Shown piece after piece: positions 15,996 through 26,125 of a stretch of DNA of 32,205 nucleotides. The notes beneath the pieces were generated by a model, which was given only the letters and a program-made list of their open reading frames with translations, was not told the origin of the DNA and made no database searches. The position numbers and the translations under genes are program-made. Numbering within the stretch: the first letter of the stretch is position 1; every line of letters begins with the position of its first letter. The DNA is from an uncultured bacterium. Lineage in GTDB: Bacteria > Bacteroidota > Rhodothermia > Rhodothermales > UBA10348. The stretch covers positions 1-32,205 of the forward strand of contig CALIKL010000091.1 of NCBI GenBank assembly GCA_938018055.1, written 5' to 3'.

Positions 15996-18900
15996 CTACC
16001 AACCCGGGATGATCTGGAAGCCGAAGTGGGATCCCTTGATTGGGCGCTGGAATGGCTTGGCGTAGAAGATTTCCAGCACGGTATATCCGAAGAGATTCAC
16101 GCGTGTTGAGACCCCGGTCGACAGGACCGGAATGCGTTCCGCCGTGCGCGAGCTTTTGAACCAGTCTTTGACGGAACCCAGTTCGGGCGCTTCATTCGCG
16201 GTCCACGCCACGCCACCGTCAAGGAAAAAGGTGAGTTCAGTCGGGAGATAGGGGAAGTTCAATAGACCGAACGATTCTGTCCCGAGAAGCGGCACGCGAA
16301 GTTCTACCGAGGCCGTTGCCATCCGCGTTCCAAGCAGCCGGTTCTGCTCCGCACAGATACCCTGGGCCGTTGGTGTACATTCATCCAGATTGTCGAATGA
16401 GGAGAAGGAATATCCGCGGATGAAACCGATGCTGTTGGCATATCCGAGGTATTCCCGGGTAAACAGCGAATTGGATGTTTCATCCGCACCATAGTTGCCC
16501 ACGTGCAGCCCGCGAACAGCCAGCGTAACCGGGCTGAATTGCAGATACTTCCTCCAATCCGCCTGCACGCGGATGAATCGCTCGGTACCGATAAAAGGGG
16601 CTACTTCAAAGCGGGAACGTCCACCGCGAACGGGTGACGTGAATCCGAAGAAGGAATAGTCCGAAACGTAAGCAAGTCCCGTCGTGGCAAAATACTGGGC
16701 ACTCGGCTCGGCCTCGTTGAGTTGCTCTCGATTTCGCGTCACGAACCCGGTCAATGGATCGAATCGGAATGTGTCCAGCTCATAATCAAATCCGTAGCGG
16801 GTAAATCCTCCCGACGCTTCCAGTCGCTTGGTTGTCGAGAATGGATAGGCCGCAAGTCCCTCGAGCTGGTCTATATAGATTCGCTGGCGCAGATTCAGAA
16901 TGCTCTGACCATCATTGCCGATATAGGATGACCCGAACAGGATGGGAACGTGTCCACCCACGAGGCCCCAATTGAATCGATTCTCGCGATTCAAGTAGGC
17001 GACCTGGGCACCAACATCCTTGAACGAGCCGTTGGCCTGAGCAATGACCGTCAGATTTTGATTGCCCAGCATGTCGGAGAAGTAGAATCCAACGCCACCG
17101 GAAACGCCCGCGCCATACAGGCCCCCTGCCTGGACTCCGATGGACGGCGGTGCTACGTAGTCGAGAATGAGACGAGGATTGTAGCTTTCAGCCGAGTAAT
17201 CCTCATCCGGGGGAAGCCCGGTCAGTGGGTCTTCCATGTAGTTGGCCACAAGCCCTTCGTTGAGCGCGGAGGCGGGGGGAAGGATGGCTGCAATCGGATT
17301 GTACTCGAGGGCAGTCATGTCCACCATTTCCCCACTCAGCTCATCGCCTTCCTGCGCAAATACCGTGTAGGCACCATCGGAAAAGACCGAGAACATCATC
17401 CGGCCATTTTGAGCAGCGACCGACATGGCAGGACTCATGGCCGTGATGCCTGAGACCCCGGTTTTCTGGTGCGTCAGACGATAGACTTCGTCCGATGGGA
17501 GGTCAATGCGGTACACATCCTTGAAGCCATCGTGACTTGAGATGAAATACAGCTGGTTACCATCGGGAGAGAATTGAGGATTATGGTGCATGCCCTCGAA
17601 AGGACGGTGTACGTCGATTTCGAGCGTCTCCGTATCGATGACCGCGAGCCGTGGTTCCCCGTATTCCAGCGTCCTGAAATTAGAGCCCATTTCGCCTCGA
17701 TCTGTCGTAAACGCAAGCTGACGTCCATCCGGGTGCCATGCGGGTTGCAGATCGGCAAAGCGATCATTCGTCAGCTGTCGCACCGCACCCGTTTCCATAT
17801 TCAGGAGGTACAGGTCGGATATGCCGCCATCCATGCCAGAAAATGCAAGCTCATCGCCGTTAGGCGACCAGGCCAGGTTGGTGATGGCAGAAACCCCATC
17901 GACCTTGAATCGGCGAACCACATCGCCTTTGGTCCAGTCCAGAATGGAAATCTCGTTGTCGCCCTCGACAAAGGTGATGAAGGCAAACTCGCGCCCGTCG
18001 GGTGACCACGAGCCGGCAGAGGAAATGAACCGGATGGCGTCGAAGTGTGCATCCCGGTTTCCTCCTTTCAGACGGCGAATGATTTCCCCTGTGTTGGCGT
18101 CGGCGATGAAGAGGTTGATTTCAAAGAGATCTTTCTCAGACAAGTAGGCCACATATTGACCGTCAGGACTCACCACGGGCGCGATATTCATGGTGCCCGA
18201 ATCGATGTCACTAGCAAGCACTTTTCGGCCAGCCTGCTCCATACTGTCTCGATCCGCCGTCAGCGGCAAGTAGGTTTCCTTGATGGTGTCGATCCACTCG
18301 GTGGAGAGGGAGTCGGCCGTGATACCCAGCGTGTAGACAAAGGCAGAATCCACGCCGACCCGTCCGGACAGCTTGAAGAGGTTGGCTACAGCCACATCGC
18401 CATACTTGCCACCGATATAGGCCAGATAGGCCTGTCCGTATCGGTACGGGAAGTAGCTCATGTCCCGGGTGATCTGCGTGATCGTAGGCAGGTCGTCCCG
18501 TAGCGCGGCATCGCGCATCCACATCGCCGTGTGGGCGTCAACTCGTCCGACAGAGAAATACTCCGCCATCCCTTCGGTCATCCACAAGGGGACGAGTTGG
18601 AAGGCGAACCGGATGGAATCTGTGCGCGAAAGGGCAATGTCATACTGGAACGAGTGGACCAGCTCGTGCCCGAGCACATGGTCTGTTTCATGATACATGC
18701 CGGTCAGCGGCATGATGACGCGCTCCTTGAGGCTCTCGGTGACCCCACCGGTGCCTTCCCCTATGGACCCGCTGATGGCATTGGTTTGGTGAAAGTCAGC
18801 ATCGTTCGCATAGAAGATGATGGGCTTTCGCTCATAGAATTCGCGCAGGAAGGTGCGGCTGTGGCGCTGGTACCAGCGCTCGGCCATTCGTGCAGCATCC

Positions 18901-19133
18901 TGGACCGCCAGGCGTTCCTCCGGATAGAGGTAGAATTCGAAGTGCTCCGTCTTGAAGGACTCGAAGTCGAAGTCATCGTACTGGACTTTGTTGCGCCCGA
19001 AGTACTGCGCGTTGGCAGCAACCGGGAGAAAGCTTCCAATCAACAAGGCCAGCAAAAACGTCCGGGACCACCGGGACGCAAGCCTGCGACGGGAGCTCGC
19101 TTGCGAACCATGGAGCGTGCTAAGTACAATCAT
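15996..19133 (-). CDS. Outer-membrane zinc peptidase with TolB-like propeller and beta-barrel
   Basis: A 1045-residue secreted protein. A signal peptide with a long basic lead ends near ANAQ (residues 40-43). A gluzincin-type zinc peptidase domain follows: HELVH at 156-160 and E187 in LWMTEGMAEYF as the likely third ligand. About residues 310-600 hold at least five PD40/TolB-type propeller blades, marked by SPDG or similar at 322, 377, 423, 467 and 522. From about 655 the sequence alternates as in outer-membrane beta-barrels and ends IIPGW, with a terminal aromatic residue as BAM substrates have. The C-terminal half resembles BamA/surface-antigen barrels. I infer a cell-surface or periplasm-facing protease anchored by its own barrel. 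Substrate unknown. Confidence 0.8.
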   Translation of the reverse strand: MIVLSTLHGSQASSRRRLASRWSRTFLLALLIGSFLPVAANAQYFGRNKVQYDDFDFESFKTEHFEFYLYPEERLAVQDAARMAERWYQRHSRTFLREFYERKPIIFYANDADFHQTNAISGSIGEGTGGVTESLKERVIMPLTGMYHETDHVLGHELVHSFQYDIALSRTDSIRFAFQLVPLWMTEGMAEYFSVGRVDAHTAMWMRDAALRDDLPTITQITRDMSYFPYRYGQAYLAYIGGKYGDVAVANLFKLSGRVGVDSAFVYTLGITADSLSTEWIDTIKETYLPLTADRDSMEQAGRKVLASDIDSGTMNIAPVVSPDGQYVAYLSEKDLFEINLFIADANTGEIIRRLKGGNRDAHFDAIRFISSAGSWSPDGREFAFITFVEGDNEISILDWTKGDVVRRFKVDGVSAITNLAWSPNGDELAFSGMDGGISDLYLLNMETGAVRQLTNDRFADLQPAWHPDGRQLAFTTDRGEMGSNFRTLEYGEPRLAVIDTETLEIDVHRPFEGMHHNPQFSPDGNQLYFISSHDGFKDVYRIDLPSDEVYRLTHQKTGVSGITAMSPAMSVAAQNGRMMFSVFSDGAYTVFAQEGDELSGEMVDMTALEYNPIAAILPPASALNEGLVANYMEDPLTGLPPDEDYSAESYNPRLILDYVAPPSIGVQAGGLYGAGVSGGVGFYFSDMLGNQNLTVIAQANGSFKDVGAQVAYLNRENRFNWGLVGGHVPILFGSSYIGNDGQSILNLRQRIYIDQLEGLAAYPFSTTKRLEASGGFTRYGFDYELDTFRFDPLTGFVTRNREQLNEAEPSAQYFATTGLAYVSDYSFFGFTSPVRGGRSRFEVAPFIGTERFIRVQADWRKYLQFSPVTLAVRGLHVGNYGADETSNSLFTREYLGYANSIGFIRGYSFSSFDNLDECTPTAQGICAEQNRLLGTRMATASVELRVPLLGTESFGLLNFPYLPTELTFFLDGGVAWTANEAPELGSVKDWFKSSRTAERIPVLSTGVSTRVNLFGYTVLEIFYAKPFQRPIKGSHFGFQIIPGW

Positions 19134-19487
19134 ATCACATGTGTGGTAAGCTTCCGGACGGGCGGGTAGGACAACCCGGAAGAAGTCGGCTATCTACGAC
19201 CTTCGGAGGCAATCGGGTGACCCTGAGTAGGCGGTGGGAGGCGTTCGGTTACGAACGTCTAGGGTTGAGCCTGGTTGCGAGACCGAAAGAAACGTCTGCG
19301 AGAGTACGGTCGCAATTTCCGGGCCTTAAAAACCGCATTTCCACGTCAATGGTGACCGGTTCTCACTGATCAGGAAGAATGCATGGGTGAACGGAACCCG
19401 GGGGTCCGCCTGATGATTTGAAGTGGGTCCGGTTGACGATTTCCCTGGACACCTGATCGACTCATCTTGTAGACCATTCAGATCATC
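19134..19487. other. 354-base gap between divergent genes, no gene recognised
   Basis: No convincing open reading frame or known RNA is seen. Several short stems are possible: CTTCCGG/CCGGAAG (19151-19157 with 19176-19182), CGTTCG-GTTA-CGAACG (19242-19257), and a bulged stem 19275-19285 with 19307-19315. It must hold the promoters of the leftward outer-membrane peptidase and rightward mrdA; neither is clear. It was compared by eye with SRP RNA, RNase P RNA, tmRNA and common riboswitches without a match. Confidence 0.4.
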
Positions 19488-21335
19488 ATGGACGAAGGCC
19501 GGTCCCGGCTCAGGATTTTTATCGCGCTGGTTGCCATCATCATGGGCATCCTGACGCTCCGGGTCGGGAAACTGCAGATTGTCGAGCGTTCCGATCACAC
19601 GGGCCAATCGGTAAATAATGCGGTCCGAGAATGGCGCGTCCAGCCACCTCGCGGCCGATTCTACGATCGTAATGGCGTACTCATGGTGGACAACGAGCCG
19701 CGGTTCACTCTTTTTGTCACGCCCAGGTACTTCGACAAAGAGACCATCCCTCTCATCTCCAGGCTCCTGGAGCGTCCTGATTCAGTCATTGCAGAGCGCT
19801 TTCAGGCGGCTGCGAAAAATCCGTTCCAGCGTGCTCCCATCCAGGCAGATGTTTCGTTCGAGGAACTGAGCCGTGTGCTTGAGCATCGCCATATTTTGCC
19901 CGGGGTTGACTACGAGATCACCCAGAAAAGACAGTATCTGACGGATGCCCGCATGACCCATGCCATGGGATACGTCCGTGAGATATCAGAAAGCGCGCTG
20001 CAAGAACATCGTGAAGAAGGCTACGTCTGGGGGGATCCATTTGGTCAGGGTGGACTGGAGCGCCAGTATGAATCTGCCGTCCGCGGAGTACCGGGGTCCG
20101 ACTTCAAGATGATCAACATCAAAGGGCAGGTGGTCGCCGAGTACCTGGATGGGCAGGAAGATCGCCCGGCCAAGAATGGCCTCGATCTGAATCTGACCAT
20201 CGATGCGGATCTGCAAGCGTTTGCTGAAAGCTTGTTCGTGGGCAAGCGGGGTGGGGTGGTCGCCCTCGATCCGCGCAATGGTGAGATCCTGGCTCTTCAT
20301 TCAGCACCTGACTACGACCTCGACCTGTTCACGAAACGTCTGGACCCTCAGAAATGGGACAGCATCACCACCCATCTGGACAAACCCATGTTCAACCGGG
20401 TGACACAGAGCAAATTCATGCCCGGGTCCACCTTCAAGCCACTCATTGCCCTGTTGGCACTGGGGATGGGGGAGATTGACTACAATGATGAGGTCTATTG
20501 TCCGGGCTATCATCCATTGGGCGGTGGTCGCATCTACAAATGCCTGGATGAGCACGGCGCTATCAACGTCGTCGAAGCGATCAAGTATTCCTGCAATACG
20601 TTCTTTTTCGAGATGATGCGGCGTATTGACGTCAATTCGCTGCATCGCCTTGCCACCACGCTCGGTTTTGGCGAGCGGCCTTATCTGGACATTGCGGCGG
20701 GAGAGGTGGAACGCGGGAATGTGCCCGACTCTGCATGGTACAATGAGCAATTTCCAGGCATCGGTGGTTGGACACAGGGCTACATCATGAACCTTGGCGT
20801 GGGTCAGGGCGAAATGGAGGTGACCACGCTACAGCTGGCCCGCTACATGGGAGCCATTGCCAATGGCGGTACGCTCGTAACGCCGCACTTTGTCCGTAGC
20901 ATGGTGGACCCGGAGACGGGTGAACATGTGGTCCCCGATTACCCGGAGCCGGTAACCCTGGATTTGAACGAAACGTACCTGCGTCTTCTGCGCGAAGGGA
21001 TGCGGCAGGTCATTGAAGAGACCAGCTGGTGGCTCGAGATTCCGGACATTCCCTCGATCGGGAAAACCGGTTCGGCTCAGAACAGCCGGGGCGAGGAAGA
21101 CGATTCTGTTTTCATCATGGCTGCGCCTGCTGATGATCCGGAAATCGCCATCGCCGTATTTGTCGAGAATGCCGGGTATGGATCGGGAGCCGCGGGTCGG
21201 ACGGCCAGTTTCATGGCAGAGCGATTCCTGACGGGCCGCGTGGATCTCAGTGGAGACCGGGCCTGGATCTGGCAGCAGATGTTTGAAATGAACAGCGCGC
21301 CACTTTACGAGACGCTTGGAAGTCCAGGAGGGTGA
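19488..21335 (+). CDS. mrdA: Penicillin-binding protein 2 (elongasome transpeptidase)
   Basis: A 615-residue inner-membrane, periplasm-facing transpeptidase that crosslinks peptidoglycan during rod elongation. It has an N-terminal membrane helix (about 9-26), the pedestal/dimerisation domain with PPRGRFYDRNGVLMVDN (53-69), and the transpeptidase domain with STFK (catalytic S314), SCN (368-370) and KTG (526-528). Length and order are normal for the family. The rodA gene follows with a 7-base gap, forming the usual mrdA-rodA pair. The mreBCD genes that often precede it are not in this window; the upstream neighbour is divergent. Confidence 0.95.
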   Translation: MDEGRSRLRIFIALVAIIMGILTLRVGKLQIVERSDHTGQSVNNAVREWRVQPPRGRFYDRNGVLMVDNEPRFTLFVTPRYFDKETIPLISRLLERPDSVIAERFQAAAKNPFQRAPIQADVSFEELSRVLEHRHILPGVDYEITQKRQYLTDARMTHAMGYVREISESALQEHREEGYVWGDPFGQGGLERQYESAVRGVPGSDFKMINIKGQVVAEYLDGQEDRPAKNGLDLNLTIDADLQAFAESLFVGKRGGVVALDPRNGEILALHSAPDYDLDLFTKRLDPQKWDSITTHLDKPMFNRVTQSKFMPGSTFKPLIALLALGMGEIDYNDEVYCPGYHPLGGGRIYKCLDEHGAINVVEAIKYSCNTFFFEMMRRIDVNSLHRLATTLGFGERPYLDIAAGEVERGNVPDSAWYNEQFPGIGGWTQGYIMNLGVGQGEMEVTTLQLARYMGAIANGGTLVTPHFVRSMVDPETGEHVVPDYPEPVTLDLNETYLRLLREGMRQVIEETSWWLEIPDIPSIGKTGSAQNSRGEEDDSVFIMAAPADDPEIAIAVFVENAGYGSGAAGRTASFMAERFLTGRVDLSGDRAWIWQQMFEMNSAPLYETLGSPGG

Positions 21336-21342
21336 TCAGTAC

Positions 21343-22602
21343 GTGAGGAGACGTTATACGAATCTGGACCCCGTCACGCTGTTCACCTGGGCAGCACTGG
21401 TGCTGATTGGCCTTTTGGCCATCTTTTCAGCAACGCATGGCCCATCGTCCGAATTCTATCAATTCAATCCACGCCAGAATTTCAGCAACCAGATCATGTG
21501 GGTCGGCATCAGCCTCGTGGGATTGGTGATTGCGCTGGTTCTGCCCGTCCGTTTCTTCCAGCAGATGGCCTTTCCCATCTATGGGTTGACCATCCTGCTG
21601 TTGTTGGCCGCTCTGGTGTTTGGGCGCGAGGTCAATGGAGCGAAATCCTGGCTCTACTTTGGCCCTATCGGCCTCCAGGTATCGGAAATGGCGAAGGTGG
21701 GCACGGTGTTGGCCGTAGCGCAAGTGGTGGGCATGCGTAGACCAAAAACCATGGACCTACGTTTTGCATTCCTGTTGCTGGGCATCATCATGCTGCCGGC
21801 CATACTTATCGTTTTGCAAAACGATACGGGGACGGCACTGGTCTTCTTCGGCCTCGTCCCCATTGTACTGTTCTGGTCTGGTCTCGACTTCAATTTGCTG
21901 TTGCTGATGATTGCACCGGCGGTGGCTGGTTACTTTGCCATCGTATCCATGCCCGTAGCCATCGGCTTCGTTTTGCTGTTCTTGGGCTTCATGTGGTGGC
22001 GCACCCGCGACGTGCGCATCAGCGTTGTGTCTCTGGTGATGACCGGAGGGGTTGTCGCGATGGCAAACGTTGCGTTGACCATGATTCTGTCAGACTATCA
22101 GGTCCAGCGCATCATGTCATTCACGGATCCGGGTGCTGCTGAATTCCGGCAAAATGTGGGTTTTCATCAGGTCAATTCCATGGCGGCCATCGGCAGTGGC
22201 GGATGGTTCGGGAAGGGGTTTCTGCAGGGGACTCAGACGCAGGGTGGGTATGTTTTTGAACAGTCCACCGATTTCATCTTCTCGGTGATTGGAGAAGAAT
22301 GGGGCTTCTTTGGGAGTCTGCTTGTTCTGGGGCTGTTTGCGATCCTGTTGATCAGGCTGCTTCAACTTGGAGCCAATATGAAGCACCCATTCGGTGTGCT
22401 GATTGCCGCCGGTGCAGCGGGCATCTACCTGATCCACATTTTCATCAACATCGGTATGGCCACGTCGCTATTGCCGGTGATCGGAATTCCGCTTCCGTTC
22501 ATTTCGTACGGAGGGTCGGCCTTGTTGGCCAATTCCGCCTTGCTGGCCATCGTCCTGTCACTTCATCTCAAGAAGGACGATTTCTCCATTTACGGATACT
22601 GA
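21343..22602 (+). CDS. rodA: Rod shape-determining glycosyltransferase RodA
   Basis: A multi-pass SEDS-family membrane protein of 419 residues that polymerises lipid II into glycan strands together with PBP2. Family features include GREVNGAKSWLYFGPIGLQVSEMAKVG after the fourth helix, NDTGTALVF, the large loop with AIGSGGWFGKGF, STDFIFSVIGEEWGF, and GIPLPFISYGGSALLAN near the C-terminus. The start is taken as GTG at 21343, about 10 bases after AGGAGG; a longer frame beginning with TTG at 21316 would overlap mrdA. Translational coupling with mrdA is likely. Confidence 0.94.
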   Translation: MRRRYTNLDPVTLFTWAALVLIGLLAIFSATHGPSSEFYQFNPRQNFSNQIMWVGISLVGLVIALVLPVRFFQQMAFPIYGLTILLLLAALVFGREVNGAKSWLYFGPIGLQVSEMAKVGTVLAVAQVVGMRRPKTMDLRFAFLLLGIIMLPAILIVLQNDTGTALVFFGLVPIVLFWSGLDFNLLLLMIAPAVAGYFAIVSMPVAIGFVLLFLGFMWWRTRDVRISVVSLVMTGGVVAMANVALTMILSDYQVQRIMSFTDPGAAEFRQNVGFHQVNSMAAIGSGGWFGKGFLQGTQTQGGYVFEQSTDFIFSVIGEEWGFFGSLLVLGLFAILLIRLLQLGANMKHPFGVLIAAGAAGIYLIHIFINIGMATSLLPVIGIPLPFISYGGSALLANSALLAIVLSLHLKKDDFSIYGY

Positions 22603-22643
22603 CCCCTTTCAAACACGTCAAGGCCGCGTGGCCGAGGAGGTCC

Positions 22644-24062
22644 TCAACACTCGGTGATGCTGACGGCCAGGCCGCCCAACGACGTTTCCTTGAACTTGTG
22701 GGACATCTCCTCGCCCGTCTGCTTCATGGCCGAGATGCACGCGTCCAACGTCATGATGTGATGCCCACTCCCACGCATGGCCAGCGATGCGGCCGTGAAA
22801 GCCTTGATCGCTCCAAACCCATTGCGCTCTATACACGGTACCTGAACCAGGCCGGCAACCGGATCACAGGTCAAACCCAGATGATGCTCGAGGGCGATCT
22901 CAGCGGCGTTTTCCACTTGAGCTACCGTTCCTCCCATCACCGCGCATAGTCCCGCGGCGGCCATGGCGGAGGCAGAGCCGACTTCGCCCTGACAGCCAAC
23001 TTCGGCGCCCGAAATGCTGCTACGGTGCTTTATCAACCCGCCGATGGCCGCCGCTGTCAGGAGGAAGTCGTGGATTCCATCCATGTCCAGCCCTTCGTGT
23101 TCCACCATGTAGTTCAAGACAGCTGGTACGACCCCGGCGGCACCATTGGTAGGAGCCGTGACCACCATGTGGCCTGCCGCATTCTCTTCATTGACCGCCA
23201 TGGCGTAGGCGCAGAGCCAGTCATTCATTGAAATACGGCCCTCGCCAGCTCGAAGTGCTTCAATGAGATGGTGCGCACGACGCTTGACGTTCAGCCCGCC
23301 GGGTAGTGTCCCTTCGGCACCGAGACCGTTCTCGATGCACTGCTTCATCACCATCCAGATTTCATCCAATCCACGGTCGAGTTCTTTGTCCCCGTGGTAG
23401 CGATGCTCATTCTCCCGCTTCATGCCTGCAATGGACAGGCCGCACTCCTGAGACATTTCGAGCATATCCCTTCCGGACTCAAAGGGGTAGGGGAAGCCCT
23501 GGGCATCTTCCATGGCCAAAGGCGCTTCAATGTCGTCGATTTCTTCTTCTCCCGAAATGAACCCACCTCCGATAGAGAAGTAGCGACGCTCGTGTAGACA
23601 CCGGTCGCCATCGACTACCCGGAATATCATTCCGTTGGGGTGCTCTGGTAACGGGTCGCCTCGATCGAAAATGATGTCGTCGGGAGGAGCGAATCCAGCT
23701 GTCCAGGTATCTTCCTCAATACGAATCCGCTGCCACAGATCTCCTATCAGGTCGTTCACATCGATATCGATGAGCGCGCGTGGTGTGTAGCCGTTCAGAC
23801 CCAGAACGACTGCTCGATCCGTCGCGTGACCCTTGCCGGTCCAAGCCAGCGAGCCTTTCAGAATGGCTTGGATGCGCGCCCCATCGCCAACGACCAAGTC
23901 GCCATTGGCAACGTGCCGACCGATGCTGCGGCGAAATGCACGCGCCGCGACCATGGGTCCCATGGTATGGGAGCTGGATGGGCCGATTCCAACTTTGAAG
24001 AGGTCCAGGGCAGAGATGAACAAGGGCGAATCAGGTACTATGTGCGGGTGAAGATCATCCAA
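22644..24062 (-). CDS. sdaA: L-serine ammonia-lyase, iron-sulfur type
   Basis: Single-chain [4Fe-4S] L-serine dehydratase, up to 472 residues, converting serine to pyruvate and ammonia. The start region [18 protein letters not shown], the central [10 protein letters not shown] and [15 protein letters not shown], and [22 protein letters not shown] are diagnostic. Likely cluster ligands are C357, C399 and C410 (numbered from the TTG). The last residue is Cys (SITEC), as in enzymes where the terminal Cys reaches the cluster as an internal inhibitor (Legionella type). No in-frame ATG exists before the conserved start; candidates are TTG at 24062 or TTG at 24023, and neither has a clear ribosome binding site. 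Confidence 0.95.
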   Translation of the reverse strand: MDDLHPHIVPDSPLFISALDLFKVGIGPSSSHTMGPMVAARAFRRSIGRHVANGDLVVGDGARIQAILKGSLAWTGKGHATDRAVVLGLNGYTPRALIDIDVNDLIGDLWQRIRIEEDTWTAGFAPPDDIIFDRGDPLPEHPNGMIFRVVDGDRCLHERRYFSIGGGFISGEEEIDDIEAPLAMEDAQGFPYPFESGRDMLEMSQECGLSIAGMKRENEHRYHGDKELDRGLDEIWMVMKQCIENGLGAEGTLPGGLNVKRRAHHLIEALRAGEGRISMNDWLCAYAMAVNEENAAGHMVVTAPTNGAAGVVPAVLNYMVEHEGLDMDGIHDFLLTAAAIGGLIKHRSSISGAEVGCQGEVGSASAMAAAGLCAVMGGTVAQVENAAEIALEHHLGLTCDPVAGLVQVPCIERNGFGAIKAFTAASLAMRGSGHHIMTLDACISAMKQTGEEMSHKFKETSLGGLAVSITEC

Positions 24063-24195
24063 TCGGTGATGATCAGATTACATTGGATCAAGGACTAGCG
24101 CCATATTACCGCCGCGAAGATGAGCAAGAAGCCATAGCGCGTAATCAGGATGGAAAGCGTTTGGGGCACCCGGAAGCGCTACTTCATACGTGTAC

Positions 24196-24681
24196 TCATT
24201 CCTCGGATGTATCGAACATCCAGCCCATGACCCACCAACGACTTCCATCGTGCCAAAGTGTGATGGTGTTGATGCCGGTTGTATAGGGCTCACCATTCGG
24301 CTCACGCGATGATGCATAACGGCTCCAGACGTGAGCCATGTTGCCGTGACGCAGAACCTCCCGTTCCACCTCGTACTCCCAAAACGGTTCGCTGCGAGGC
24401 GCATTATCGCCGTAAAATCCTTCCAGTGTCATTCGGTTGACGAAGGCGTTTCCGTCGTCATCTTCCCCCGCGATGGCAATCCACGCATCAGGATGGTGAA
24501 GCGTCTTGTCTCGTTCGTAGTCACCTGATTCTCCGGCGGGTCCCGAAACGACCTCGTAGTAGGCTTTCATGATGGCGTCTATGCTTTCCACATCAGCTGG
24601 GTCGGCTTGCTGTGCAAAGGTTGGCATGCCGGCAAACATGAGAAGCAGAAAGACAGACACAACGGAAAGGGTCCGTTTCAT
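24196..24681 (-). CDS. Secreted NTF2-like (SnoaL/DUF4440-type) protein
   Basis: A 161-residue protein with signal peptide MKRTLSVVSVFLLLMFAGMPTFAQ, followed by a small alpha+beta domain that looks NTF2-like: a helical start (VESIDAIMKAYYEVVSGP), then paired strands with TLHHPDAWIAIAG, HVWSRYASSREP and a Trp-rich end (LWHDGSRWWVMGWMFDT). This pattern is common in SnoaL-like/DUF4440 proteins with unknown ligands. The ATG at 24681 is chosen because it gives a clean signal peptide; the frame is open further upstream. It follows no obvious operon. Confidence 0.7.
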   Translation of the reverse strand: MKRTLSVVSVFLLLMFAGMPTFAQQADPADVESIDAIMKAYYEVVSGPAGESGDYERDKTLHHPDAWIAIAGEDDDGNAFVNRMTLEGFYGDNAPRSEPFWEYEVEREVLRHGNMAHVWSRYASSREPNGEPYTTGINTITLWHDGSRWWVMGWMFDTSEE

Positions 24682-24962
24682 AGAGATGGCGGATTGGATG
24701 GATGGTGTCGAAAAGTAGGCAGGAGCCGCCTTCTTTGAGGGGATATCTGATGCAGAATAATGAAATCGCCCTGCTCTTGGATTCATGTACTGAAACGAAT
24801 CGGGCAGACCCTTCACTAACCATTAGGACGGCGGCCCACTCGCATCTCTTTTGCCGTCCATCGTTTCAAACAGCCTTTGATCGACCGGCGTAGCCGCTCG
24901 TCGCACGGGAGTCGTGTACCTGGGGCCTCTGGCGCATTTTCGCGCGTCAGCTCCACCCCGAA

Positions 24963-26123
24963 ATGCTCGCACCCAGTATTATGTCATCCGCAGCCCGCGT
25001 CCAAGCCATTTCTATTCCGCGCCCCTGGGCGGAATGGTTCAATCTTCCAGCCTACCTGTTGGTCTGGTCCATTCCGGGCGTCGCCGCCCTGAGCTTTTAT
25101 TACTTGAACCAGACGGTCATGGCGCAGCCGTTGAATTGGTCCTACGCATTGATTTCGACGCTGCCAAACTGGTACATATGGGCCTTTTTGACACCTGCCA
25201 TAATCAAGCTCAGTCGTACGTTTCCGCTTGAGCAGGACAACTGGAAGCGGGTTCTAACTACCGTCCATATCCCGGCTCTTGTGGCCAGTATGCTCGTTCA
25301 CTCCGCGGTGAACCTGATGCTTTTCCGCACGACCGGATTGCATGACGAGGTGTCCCTCGGCCTCTACCGCGTCCACTTCTTCACGCGAATCCACGCCAAC
25401 ATCTTTACTTACGCGGCTGTCGTGGGGCTGTACTCGGCGTGGGAATATTATCGTCGCTATGTCGGCCGCGAGGCCCAGACGGCAGCGCTGCAGGTTCAAC
25501 TGGCTCAGGCAAACCTGCGTGCGCTGAAAATGCAGATCCACCCGCACTTTCTGTTCAATACGCTTCACTCTGTCGCAGCCCTGGTTCGTAAGAATGAGAA
25601 CCGTTTGGCCGTCAACATGCTTGGCCAGTTGGGCGAATTCTTGCGTCTGGCCCTGGAGAACAAGGGACAACAAGAAATACCGCTGGAGCAGGAGCTCGAC
25701 TTCCTCAAGCGTTATCTCGCCATTGAACAGACGCGATTCGGGGACAGACTCAAGGTCGAGATGGACGTGGACAATGACGTGCAGGGAGCCTACGTACCCA
25801 ATTTGATTCTCCAGCCCATCGTCGAAAACGCGATCCACCACGGAATTTCTCCCTCGATGGATCAGGGCATCATTCGCATTATTGCTCGGCTGCAAGATGA
25901 CGTTGTCAGCATGACGGTCGCGGACAATGGTCCAGGGTTGAAAAATCCCGAACGCCTGCAAAAGGGTGTCGGCGTCGGTAATACGCAGGAGCGTCTGGAA
26001 AATCTGTACGGTACTCAGCAAGACTTCAGTTTCCGAAACGGAAGCCTTGGCGGCCTTGAGGTGAACATTCGTGTCCCCTACTCCACAGATCCGATCATGA
26101 AACTCCCTGTCGAGGTGGAATAA
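24963..26123 (+). CDS. LytS/YehU-type sensor histidine kinase
   Basis: A 386-residue membrane kinase. Several membrane helices occupy about residues 27-160. The His_kinase motif is QIHPHFLFNTLHS (191-203), with H195 as the likely phosphorylated residue. The N-box ENAIHHG begins at 288 and the G-box DNGPG lies at 321-325. There is no recognisable extracellular sensor domain; sensing is probably by the membrane part. An alternative start is ATG at 24981. The response regulator gene begins 3 bases after the stop, so the pair is co-transcribed. Target genes are not evident from the sequence. Confidence 0.93.
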   Translation: MLAPSIMSSAARVQAISIPRPWAEWFNLPAYLLVWSIPGVAALSFYYLNQTVMAQPLNWSYALISTLPNWYIWAFLTPAIIKLSRTFPLEQDNWKRVLTTVHIPALVASMLVHSAVNLMLFRTTGLHDEVSLGLYRVHFFTRIHANIFTYAAVVGLYSAWEYYRRYVGREAQTAALQVQLAQANLRALKMQIHPHFLFNTLHSVAALVRKNENRLAVNMLGQLGEFLRLALENKGQQEIPLEQELDFLKRYLAIEQTRFGDRLKVEMDVDNDVQGAYVPNLILQPIVENAIHHGISPSMDQGIIRIIARLQDDVVSMTVADNGPGLKNPERLQKGVGVGNTQERLENLYGTQQDFSFRNGSLGGLEVNIRVPYSTDPIMKLPVEVE

Positions 26124-26125
26124 GC

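Noticed and set aside
19151-19200. Possible SRP RNA (CCCGGAAGAAGTCGGC resembles the GGAAGGAAGCAGCC core)
   Set aside because: The symmetric internal loop and flanking helix of SRP RNA cannot be built, and the key GGAAGGAAGCAG bases do not match.
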